Shown piece after piece: positions 36,674 to 43,219 of a stretch of DNA of 64,000 nucleotides. The notes beneath the pieces are model-generated. The model searched no databases. It was not told the origin of the DNA and saw only the letters and a program-made list of their open reading frames with translations. Numbering within the stretch: position 1 is the stretch's first letter; each line of letters begins with the position of its first letter. The position numbers and the translations under genes were made by a program. This stretch comes from Flavobacteriaceae bacterium UBA4439. Its GTDB lineage: Bacteria; Bacteroidota; Bacteroidia; Flavobacteriales; Flavobacteriaceae. The stretch is from contig DGPN01000015.1 in NCBI GenBank assembly GCA_002390455.1, positions 47,127 to 111,126 of the forward strand, written 5' to 3'.

Positions 36674-37921
36674 TTATTTTTTAACAACTTTTATTAAGGG
36701 TTGAAAAGCAAAGGCTTTCCAATGTTTTTCTGCTTCCTCAGGGGTAATTTTACCATCGAAAACCAGCATACGATAATTCAGTTCATAGAATTGATGAGGT
36801 TTAATTTTCCATTCTTTATGACGAATGGGGCAAAACTCAAAAAACATATCTCCTCTACCTTTGTTGGCATCCAATGGCCAGATCCTCATGGGTTCAGGGT
36901 GTGATTGATTTTGGGGGTGGCTCATAAAAAGAACCCCTGAACTCCCATCTCCATCACTGGAATCTCCATATACGATACACCATCTTGCAGAGGTGCCGTC
37001 TGCCGCTGTTCTACTTTTTCCACTAGAGGTGATGACCTCGCAATTGTCCTTATTCCATTGCTCTTTAAAGCGAAATCCTAACCCACCTCCATATCGATAA
37101 GCCTCAAAGAGGATCCCATTTTCCAACGGAGAACTGAAGTTGCTGGTGTAGTCTATAAAGTACTGATCGGGATTATTATTTTTCCACACTTTGACCCTTA
37201 GGTTTTCATTGATTGCCAATTGAGGTTTATTCTTTGGCGTCAGATTAATGTGTTCTTGATGTGAACTAAACCCACCATAAACGTTTCCACTATTGATGTT
37301 GTTGAAAGACTTAAACAAGACAGTGCCTTGGCCGTCTTTCAAATTCCAAAAGTCCACCCCAACATCATCGATTCTAGTTCTGGTCCAAGGTCCCCAAACC
37401 CCGTAATGGTGATAATGATCGGGCGGTTGAATTCTAGTAAGGGTATCTCCTTTTGGAGAAATTACAGGGTGGATATAGCCAGATTTTTGGTAAAGTTTGT
37501 CAATGCCTTCTGGCGGCGATTTCATTTTATATCGATAATGAATTAATGATTGATCTTCGAACTTTAACTTTAGATCACCATTTTCTTTTTGGTATCCAAA
37601 CTGGATTCTTTGGGTTTGTTCTTTTTTACGTTCAAAGCAATAAGTGGTTTTGATTCCTGAGTCACTGCTGTGCTTAAACCAAATTTTGTTGCCCTCGTTC
37701 TCGTCAACTTGAAAAGGAATAGCCTCCATTCCAGCACCTGTTTTTTTGACCAACACCATATCTTGATTCCAACAGTCCTTTTTTTCTTCATCAAGAACAA
37801 CGGAAATAGGCCTTTCGACGCCAATGGCTTTGTTGTCTTCAACGGATATACACAAACAGGGCTGTTCATTTCCCTGGACAAATCCCCAAAGCACTAGGCA
37901 CAAAAATTGGATAATTTTCAT
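36674..37921 (-). CDS. DUF6807 (PmoA-like) secreted protein
   Basis: A 415-residue exported protein (signal about residues 1-17, IQFLCLVLWGFVQG). The diagnostic block is HYHHYGVWGPWTRTRIDDVGVDFWN, with GGLGFRFKEQW and VLFMSHPQNQSHPEPMRIWP. It belongs to the DUF6807 family, sometimes named PmoA-like. The family accompanies Gfo/Idh/MocA genes in sugar utilisation loci, but no activity is known to me. It is the first gene of the five-gene operon reading towards cytochrome c and faces the divergent ThuA gene across 289 nt. Confidence 0.88.
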   Translation of the reverse strand: MKIIQFLCLVLWGFVQGNEQPCLCISVEDNKAIGVERPISVVLDEEKKDCWNQDMVLVKKTGAGMEAIPFQVDENEGNKIWFKHSSDSGIKTTYCFERKKEQTQRIQFGYQKENGDLKLKFEDQSLIHYRYKMKSPPEGIDKLYQKSGYIHPVISPKGDTLTRIQPPDHYHHYGVWGPWTRTRIDDVGVDFWNLKDGQGTVLFKSFNNINSGNVYGGFSSHQEHINLTPKNKPQLAINENLRVKVWKNNNPDQYFIDYTSNFSSPLENGILFEAYRYGGGLGFRFKEQWNKDNCEVITSSGKSRTAADGTSARWCIVYGDSSDGDGSSGVLFMSHPQNQSHPEPMRIWPLDANKGRGDMFFEFCPIRHKEWKIKPHQFYELNYRMLVFDGKITPEEAEKHWKAFAFQPLIKVVKK

Positions 37922-38114
37922 ATTTCAGGTGTAAATTAATAATTTAGACAATTGGATAATTGTTCAGGCTGTTAAAACTTGCTAAACAGTCTATAAATTC
38001 TAAATTTCGAAAAAGCCATTTATGATTTGATAGGGGTGCCATAACTCCTCAAAATTTTTGCTTACTATATTTATTAATGTTAATTATTTCAGATTATTTA
38101 TTGCGCCAACATAT

Positions 38115-38128
38115 CGTGTACGCACACG
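38115..38128. promoter_or_regulatory. LacI-type palindromic operator candidate
   Basis: CGTGTACGCACACG is a 14-bp near-perfect palindrome (12 of 14 positions symmetric) with a central CG, the form of operators for LacI/GalR-family regulators. It stands in the control region between the divergent DUF6807 operon and ThuA gene. No LacI-family gene is in the window, so the regulator would be encoded elsewhere. Confidence 0.5.
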
Positions 38129-38136
38129 TATTTATG

Positions 38137-38148
38137 ACTAAATTTAGT
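38137..38148. repeat. Perfect 12-bp palindrome in the DUF6807/ThuA control region
   Basis: ACTAAATTTAGT is a perfect palindrome 8 bp from the operator candidate. On each strand it contains TAAATTTA, one mismatch from the Bacteroidota -7 box, so it might serve as a weak promoter element in either direction or be a second protein site. It could also be a chance product of AT-rich sequence. Confidence 0.3.
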
Positions 38149-38210
38149 GAATTCAATAATTATTTCTTGTTAAAAATTAGTAATCTTGTTATGTAATCAA
38201 TCAATTTTCA

Positions 38211-39146
38211 ATGTTATTTAAGTCCAAATCTTTATTGTTTGTTTTTTCACTGCTCTTCTTTTGCGGAATCCAAGGGCAAAGTTTGCCTTCTTTTGAGTTG
38301 ACTTCAGCGTGGAAGACAAAAATTGAATCAATGGTGAAAGAACAAATAAAAACACCCACCAAAGACAAGAAAAAATTATTGATTTTTTCCTTACATACGG
38401 GATTCAATCATTGGACCATACCTCATACCGAGGCAGTGATGGAGATGATTGCTCAAAATTCTGGTGCTTTTGAAATTACACTTTCAAAAGATATCGCTGT
38501 TTTCGAAAAAGACCAACTTTCAAAATTCGATGTTGTTTTACTCAACAACAACTGCTCTCGTGGTGAGCGAAGAGATTTATTCTGGGATGTATTCAATAAA
38601 GATGCTTCTTTAAATGAACAGCAAAAGATTAAGAGAGCCAATCAGTTAGAAAAGAATTTGATTCAATTTGTAAAAAAAGGAAACGGACTGGTACTGCTTC
38701 ACGGCGGGATTGTAATGCAAAACAACTCGTTGGAGTTTAGTGATATGGCCGGAGGGAGCTTTGATTTTCACCCACCCCAACAAGAAGTTCACGTAAAATT
38801 AGTTGATCCCAGTCATCCCTTAGTAAACAGTTTTGACCCCGAGGGTTTTGTTCATTTTGATGAACCCTATTTTTTTAAAAACGCATACTTTAGATACGAT
38901 TTTAGACCCTTGTTGTACCTTGAATTGGATAAAATCAAAATGAAGCGACCACGTCCCAAAGATAAAATCAAGTATATTTCATGGATTAAGCGCCACGGAA
39001 GAGGTAGGGTTTTTTATTCCTCACCCTCTCATAATGCACAAAGCTTTGAAAACCCAAAATTACTACAGTTTCTCTACAACGGACTTCTCTACGCAGCAGG
39101 TTTTGTTGACTGTGATGATTCAGCCATAAAAAACCAAATTAATTAA
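38211..39146 (+). CDS. ThuA domain-containing secreted protein
   Basis: A 311-residue protein with a signal peptide (SLLFVFSLLFFCGIQG). The class I glutamine amidotransferase-like ThuA fold is shown by LLIFSLHTGFNHWTIPHTEAVM, FDVVLLNNNCSRGE, KKGNGLVLLHGGIVMQNN and GRVFYSSPSHNAQSF. ThuA proteins are linked to trehalose and other sugar use; the reaction is uncertain. It is divergent from the DUF6807 operon and heads a pair with a hydrolase 11 nt downstream, so it belongs to the same carbohydrate locus. Confidence 0.88.
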   Translation: MLFKSKSLLFVFSLLFFCGIQGQSLPSFELTSAWKTKIESMVKEQIKTPTKDKKKLLIFSLHTGFNHWTIPHTEAVMEMIAQNSGAFEITLSKDIAVFEKDQLSKFDVVLLNNNCSRGERRDLFWDVFNKDASLNEQQKIKRANQLEKNLIQFVKKGNGLVLLHGGIVMQNNSLEFSDMAGGSFDFHPPQQEVHVKLVDPSHPLVNSFDPEGFVHFDEPYFFKNAYFRYDFRPLLYLELDKIKMKRPRPKDKIKYISWIKRHGRGRVFYSSPSHNAQSFENPKLLQFLYNGLLYAAGFVDCDDSAIKNQIN

Positions 39147-39157
39147 ATACAACTTTT

Positions 39158-39925
39158 GTGAAAAATCACTTTTTATTCTTAGTATTGAACATCACTATTG
39201 CTTTTGGTCAAGTGTATGAAGCGAAATTATTTGAACACCAAGGGGATACCTTACCCTACAGGATTCTTTTACCTAAAGATTACAATCCTCAAAAGACCTA
39301 TCCTTTACTGGTCGTCCTTCATGGAGCAGGGGAGCGGGGAAATGATAATGAAGCCCAGTTGGTTCATGGAAGCTATCTTTTTCAAACAGAACAATTCAGG
39401 GCAAAATACCCTACTATTGTTGTTTTCCCTCAATGTCCTAAAGATTCTTATTGGGCTAATGTAATAAGAAATTACGAGCTTAATTTAGAGAAGAAATATA
39501 ATTACGCAAAATCCCTTCCAATAAATCCTCAATTGGAAATGGTAGAGGCCTTGATGGTTTTTCTTGAAAAGAATTACCGCATTGACCCCACCCGCCGTTA
39601 TGTTGGAGGTTTATCTATGGGAGGTATGGGTACCTTTGAGTTGGTGAGTAGGAATCCAGACTATTTTGCAGCTGCATTTCCCATATGTGGGGGAGCAAAT
39701 CCCAATTGGGCTCCGCTTTTACAAAAAACTCCGCTATGGATTTTTCATGGCGAGCAGGATGATGTAGTTTGGGCAGAACATTCAAAGAGGATGTATCAAG
39801 CGTTGAAGAAAGTAGACGCACCAGTAAAACTGACTTTATATCCAGAGGTCAAACACGATAGTTGGCACAACGCTTTTGCTGATCCAGACTTGCTTCGGTG
39901 GTTGTTTTCCCATCAAAAAAATTAG
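39158..39925 (+). CDS. Secreted alpha/beta hydrolase (dienelactone hydrolase/prolyl oligopeptidase-like)
   Basis: A 255-residue exported esterase-type protein with a GTG start and signal peptide (FLFLVLNITIAFGQ). The oxyanion region is LLVVLHGAGERG. The nucleophile Ser is in YVGGLSMGGMGTFELVSR (GxSxG), the acid in WIFHGEQDDVVWA and the His in VKHDSWHNAF. The type fits carbohydrate esterase or phospholipase/carboxylesterase members. Its TAG stop directly abuts the 3' end of the opposing tRNA-Pro gene. Confidence 0.9.
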   Translation: MKNHFLFLVLNITIAFGQVYEAKLFEHQGDTLPYRILLPKDYNPQKTYPLLVVLHGAGERGNDNEAQLVHGSYLFQTEQFRAKYPTIVVFPQCPKDSYWANVIRNYELNLEKKYNYAKSLPINPQLEMVEALMVFLEKNYRIDPTRRYVGGLSMGGMGTFELVSRNPDYFAAAFPICGGANPNWAPLLQKTPLWIFHGEQDDVVWAEHSKRMYQALKKVDAPVKLTLYPEVKHDSWHNAFADPDLLRWLFSHQKN

Positions 39926-39999
39926 TCGGGATGACAGGATTTGAACCTGCGACCCCACGCACCCCATGCGTGTGCGCTACCAGGCTGCGCCACATCCCG
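39926..39999 (-). tRNA. tRNA-Pro (anticodon GGG)
   Basis: A 74-nt cloverleaf: acceptor CGGGATG/CATCCCG with discriminator A, D arm GCGC/GCGC, and anticodon stem CACGC/GCGTG with loop ATGGGGT giving anticodon GGG (codons CCC and CCU). The T arm is GCAGG/CCTGT with TTCAAAT. CCA is not encoded. It is the downstream member of a two-tRNA transcript and its 3' end touches the stop codon of the convergent hydrolase gene. Confidence 0.95.
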
Positions 40000-40032
40000 A
40001 ATTGACCAAAAAGGCCACTGGTATTATAATTG

Positions 40033-40107
40033 TCGGGGTGGCAGGATTCGAACCTGCGACCTCCTGCTCCCAAAGCAGGCGCGATGACCGGGCTACGCTA
40101 CACCCCG
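40033..40107 (-). tRNA. tRNA-Pro (anticodon TGG)
   Basis: A 75-nt cloverleaf: acceptor CGGGGTG/CACCCCG with discriminator A, and anticodon stem CCTGC/GCAGG with loop TTTGGGA giving anticodon TGG (codons CCA, CCG and by wobble others). The T arm is GCAGG/CCTGC with TTCGAAT. CCA is not encoded. It precedes the GGG tRNA-Pro by 33 nt on the same strand. Confidence 0.95.
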
Positions 40108-40138
40108 AAACAATTTTATCAGTATTTCAATAGGTGCG

Positions 40139-40169
40139 CAAATATAGGATTAATTAAAAAGATTGCAAA
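40139..40169 (-). promoter_or_regulatory. Promoter of the tRNA-Pro pair
   Basis: On the minus strand TTTG, 19 nt of spacer, then TATATTTG: a full match to the Bacteroidota housekeeping promoter in both boxes and spacing. The predicted start is about 25 nt before the mature 5' end of the first tRNA. Confidence 0.7.
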
Positions 40170-40581
40170 TCCTCTATCGGTATAATTTGGAAACATTTTT
40201 AATGGAATTTTGTATATCAAATAAGCTGACATTTATAGAATGAAAAATAACCTCAGTGATAAATGAAATTTCAGACAAATGGTATAATGAACTGGTAGCC
40301 ATACCCTACATTACACTACCTCATTTGGATCCTGTGATCATTGAGCCTTTGGCATCAAAGCCCATGATGATCGATTTACGGTCAATATCCTAAAAAACGA
40401 ACCCTCTGAAGCTAAAAATTCAGGTTTGGACTGATAAAATGAAGACTCCATAAATATAACTCTTTAGGGTTTTATCCATAACCACTGTGTTTTTAATGTG
40501 GAGGTATTTTTATGGATTAGTTTTAACTTTTAGGGAAGGAATTTTAACATTTTTACAACAGTTAGTATTTATATAAAAAAA
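40170..40581. other. Gene-poor intergenic stretch
   Basis: About 0.4 kb between the tRNA promoter and the 70-residue protein gene. It holds a 45-codon frame from a GTG at 40256 to a TAA at 40393 with protein-like composition (for example IPYITLPHLDPVIIEPLASK), which I do not recognise and which may be a gene remnant. An interrupted inverted repeat also lies at 40474-40517. No tRNA, rRNA or IS end is seen. Confidence 0.4.
40474..40517. repeat. Interrupted inverted repeat
   Basis: Arms ATCCATAA and TTATGGAT, with inner arms CCAC and GTGG, allow a hairpin with an 8-nt bulge on one side. It is not followed by a T tract on either strand long enough to call it a terminator. It could be a fold in an RNA or a remnant of a mobile repeat. 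Confidence 0.35.
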
Positions 40582-40589
40582 TATATTTG
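40582..40589 (+). promoter_or_regulatory. -7 element of the 70-residue protein gene
   Basis: An exact TATATTTG, 16 nt before the ATG, gives a predicted leader of about 10 nt. The -33 region has no TTG. Its presence supports the small downstream frame being a real gene. Confidence 0.5.
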
Positions 40590-40605
40590 GACATGATTTG
40601 GGAAT

Positions 40606-40818
40606 ATGGAAAGCACGAAAAAAACTTCATCGAATTATTTTTTTTACAAAAGCGTTTTGCGTAAAGTGAGTTTCAATGTTGTTTTGTTTCAAAAGGAACT
40701 CAACAAGGCAATTCTTGCATTACCAGAAAGAGAGGGTGTCCGACTTTACCGATGGGCTCTGTTCTTTTCCAAGGAGCATCCAGAATTACAGGCCAACCAG
40801 TTGTATGCCTCCTTCTAG
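40606..40818 (+). CDS. Small protein of unknown function convergent with oxyR
   Basis: A 70-residue basic protein without signal peptide or membrane segment. The central part LRKVSFNVVLFQKELNKAI followed by LPEREGVRLYRWALFFSKEHPEL looks like two amphipathic helices. I do not recognise the family. Support for a real gene: the exact -7 box, an ATG at a normal distance from it, and a TAG stop that shares the tetranucleotide CTAG with the oxyR stop. A role connected with oxyR is only a guess from position. Confidence 0.6.
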   Translation: MESTKKTSSNYFFYKSVLRKVSFNVVLFQKELNKAILALPEREGVRLYRWALFFSKEHPELQANQLYASF

Positions 40819-41750
40819 CTTCTTTCTGGAGTGATAATTTTTATATTTTCGAATTTTATGGCTCCTCTGATGATACTACTGACAGTTGATCTCAAAGCGT
40901 TGATAATAGGAAGTTTCAATTGACTCTTATAATGAATCAAACTTACTTCTCTTGCTGGAGCAGGGTCGGGGAAAAACCTCAGATTTTTCTTTTTATCAGC
41001 AGTAAGTGAGTTGGCGTTTAAAAAGGGGAGTAGTGTCATGCCCAAACCTTCATCTGCCAAGTTGATTAAAGTTTCAAAGCTTCCGCTTTTTAGATCAAAT
41101 GGGTTGCTTTCAATTCGATTCATTTGGCAAAGGTTAAGTACATGATTTCTAAAGCAGTGGCCATCTTCCAATACCAAAAGATCGGTCATACTCAAATCGT
41201 CAATTTCAATTTGCTCTATCGAATGTAGTGGGTTGCTTTCAGGAATATACCCAACAAAAGGTTCGTGATAAAGTGGGAGTTCCAATATATGATCCATCCC
41301 AAGGGGAGTCGCAGCAATGCCGGCATCCAGATGTCCTTCTTCTAGCATTCTGGTGATGTTTTGAGTGGTCAACTCCTCGATTTTAAGATCCACTTTTGGG
41401 TGTTTCTTAATGAAAGTATTGAGAAACATGGGGAGTAAGGTGGGCATTACTGTAGGAATAATTCCCAATTTGAATTCACCACCAACAAATCCTTTTTCGG
41501 TGGAAACAATGTCCTGCATTCGAGTAGCCTCCTCGGTTATCTTTTTGGCTTGAACCAAAATTTTTTCTCCAATATCCGTGATGGCGATAGGTTTGGTGGC
41601 TCGGTTAAATATTTTGACCCCCAATTCCTCCTCTAATTTCTGAACTTGCATACTCAGTGTGGGCTGGGTTACAAAACATTTATCGGCTGCAATCGTAAAG
41701 TTACCGTACTCGGCAACTGCTGTCATGTAGTGGAGTTGTGTTAGTGTCAT
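40815..41750 (-). CDS. oxyR: LysR-family peroxide sensor OxyR
   Basis: A 311-residue activator. The N-terminal winged helix contains NFTIAADKCFVTQPTLSMQVQKLEEEL. The regulatory domain has GIIPTVMPTLLPMFL and the redox segment LEDGHCFRNHVLNLCQMN. Counting from Met1, the two cysteines fall at 199 and 208, the same numbers and spacing as the disulfide-forming pair in E. coli OxyR. The C-terminal block SGSFETLINLADEGLGMTLLP is also typical. It should switch on peroxide defence when oxidised. Confidence 0.93.
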   Translation of the reverse strand: MTLTQLHYMTAVAEYGNFTIAADKCFVTQPTLSMQVQKLEEELGVKIFNRATKPIAITDIGEKILVQAKKITEEATRMQDIVSTEKGFVGGEFKLGIIPTVMPTLLPMFLNTFIKKHPKVDLKIEELTTQNITRMLEEGHLDAGIAATPLGMDHILELPLYHEPFVGYIPESNPLHSIEQIEIDDLSMTDLLVLEDGHCFRNHVLNLCQMNRIESNPFDLKSGSFETLINLADEGLGMTLLPFLNANSLTADKKKNLRFFPDPAPAREVSLIHYKSQLKLPIINALRSTVSSIIRGAIKFENIKIITPERS

Positions 41751-41771
41751 TAGTAATGTTTATTATTTAAT

Positions 41772-41779
41772 CAAATATA
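41772..41779 (-). promoter_or_regulatory. -7 element of oxyR
   Basis: An exact TATATTTG on the minus strand, 21 nt before the oxyR ATG (predicted leader about 15 nt). No -33 TTG stands at the usual distance, which is compatible with a regulated promoter. Confidence 0.5.
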
Positions 41780-41856
41780 ATAATTTATTCTTATATGTTT
41801 GTTATTTAGGCTTAAAAAAGGAGTTTTAAAAATTAAATAATCAAGTTAAATAGGGT

Positions 41857-42543
41857 TTACTTAATGATTTCTGTTTTTATATAAACATTATTGATGGGCA
41901 TTTCTCTGTTGTCAACCTTGAGTTGGTTGATTTGATCAACAACTTCCATTCCATTGATGACTTCACCAAAAGCGGTGTAATGGCCATCCAAATGATATGC
42001 CCCAGGGGATTGTTGAACGATGAAGAATTCATAAGGAGATGCGAGTTTGTGAGGATTGTCGATTTCACTACTGGGCATAGAAATGACCCCGCGGTGGTGG
42101 GAGTGACCTTTTTTGGTGTCGGGGGGGAGTAGGTAGCGTCCAATCTGATGTCTTTTCTTCATGCTTTTCCGACTATCCGAATTGCCCCCTTGGATAATAA
42201 AGTTGGGAACTACTCGGTGAAACATCGTTCCATCGAAATATTTTTTCTTAGTTAAATAAACAAAATTCGCCCTGTGATAAGGGGTGTTGTCGTAAAGTAA
42301 TACGTCTATGTTTCCGTATTTAGTGAGGATTCTGACTTTATTTTCTTTATTCTTTTTAGCGTATTCATAAAAAAATGGAATGGCATTTTTGTCATCCAAA
42401 TAAATTTCTTCTTCTTTGGGTACAACTTTTTTTAATTGTTTTTTTTCAAGAACTTTGGCTTTGACCGTATTTTTTTTAGGCTTTTCCTGACACCCAATTT
42501 GTGCAAATATTAAAAGCCCCAAAAATATTTTTAAACATTTCAT
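41857..42543 (-). CDS. Cyclophilin-type peptidyl-prolyl isomerase lipoprotein
   Basis: A 228-residue lipoprotein (FLGLLIFAQIGC, then a Lys-rich linker). The cyclophilin domain spans about residues 75-225: FHRVVPNFIIQGGNSDSRKS, VISMPSSEIDNPHKL, FFIVQQSPGAYHLDGHYTAFGEVINGMEVVDQI. The usual WLDGKH tryptophan is His here (YHLDGH). It is probably an envelope folding helper. The frame extends 44 codons further upstream into the opposite gene; the ATG at 42543 is chosen because it begins a normal lipoprotein signal. This start overlaps the divergent CoA pyrophosphatase start in a CATG. Confidence 0.92.
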   Translation of the reverse strand: MKCLKIFLGLLIFAQIGCQEKPKKNTVKAKVLEKKQLKKVVPKEEEIYLDDKNAIPFFYEYAKKNKENKVRILTKYGNIDVLLYDNTPYHRANFVYLTKKKYFDGTMFHRVVPNFIIQGGNSDSRKSMKKRHQIGRYLLPPDTKKGHSHHRGVISMPSSEIDNPHKLASPYEFFIVQQSPGAYHLDGHYTAFGEVINGMEVVDQINQLKVDNREMPINNVYIKTEIIK

Positions 42544-43186
42544 GGATTTAACTTCTTTTTTAAGTCTTTCTACAAAGTTAAAAGAAAACCAGCTTCCTGG
42601 AAGCCATGCCCATTCCCTTTTGGCTCCTCCTGATCGGATGAAACAGTTGAAGTCCAATCTCCTCTCTAAAAGCATTCCTAAAAAAGCTGCGGTGTTATTG
42701 GTTTTTTATCCCAGCACTCAGGGAGAACTCCATTTTATCCTAACGCGTCGTAGGGTTTATAAGGGCGTCCATTCTGGACAAATTAGCTTTCCAGGAGGGA
42801 AACCAGAACCTTTGGATGATGATCTATGGTCGACCGCTTTGAGAGAAACCCAAGAAGAGGTTGGAATTCCAGCAGACCAAGTAAATTACTTAAGGTCACT
42901 GACCGAACTCTATGTTCCACCCAGTAATTTTATGATTGTACCCTATGTAGGTTATATCGAAAAACCTTGTGTTTTTAAACCAGACCTCAAAGAAGTAGAT
43001 GCCATTTTGGAAATTTCATTTACTGATTTTATGGACAACATACCTATGATGACAAAGCAGCATACTTCCTCTGCAGTCTCAGTTGATGTCCCAGCTTATG
43101 TTTTTGATCAAAATGAGGTTTGGGGTGCAACCGCCATGATCTTGTCCGAATTTAAAATGTTATTCTCTTCAGTACACCCCAAATAG
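42542..43186 (+). CDS. NUDIX CoA pyrophosphatase
   Basis: A 214-residue hydrolase. The UPF0035/CoA motif precedes the Nudix box: LTRRRVYKGVHSGQISFPGGK, then GGKPEPLDDDLWSTALRETQEEVGI, which fits Gx5Ex7REUxEExGU. YVPPSNFMIVPYVGYI is typical of the CoA pyrophosphatase branch that splits CoA into phosphopantetheine and 3',5'-ADP. The N-terminal MDLTSFLSLSTKLKENQLPG resembles family starts, supporting the ATG that overlaps the cyclophilin start. Confidence 0.93.
   Translation: MDLTSFLSLSTKLKENQLPGSHAHSLLAPPDRMKQLKSNLLSKSIPKKAAVLLVFYPSTQGELHFILTRRRVYKGVHSGQISFPGGKPEPLDDDLWSTALRETQEEVGIPADQVNYLRSLTELYVPPSNFMIVPYVGYIEKPCVFKPDLKEVDAILEISFTDFMDNIPMMTKQHTSSAVSVDVPAYVFDQNEVWGATAMILSEFKMLFSSVHPK
42573..42580 (-). 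promoter_or_regulatory. -7 element of the cyclophilin gene inside the opposing gene
   Basis: TAACTTTG on the minus strand fits TAnnTTTG, 29 nt before the cyclophilin ATG. It lies within the first 15 codons of the CoA pyrophosphatase gene, as forced by the overlapping divergent starts. Confidence 0.4.
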
Positions 43187-43219
43187 TTTATATTTGTTTC
43201 GAACCATTTGATTAGGAAG

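Noticed and set aside
39926..40107. tRNA-Pro genes as an integration site of a mobile element
   Set aside because: No integrase gene or direct repeat of a tRNA 3' end was found on either side.
42544..42675. 44-codon N-terminal extension of the cyclophilin lipoprotein
   Set aside because: It would hide the lipoprotein signal peptide inside the protein and lies antisense to the CoA pyrophosphatase gene.
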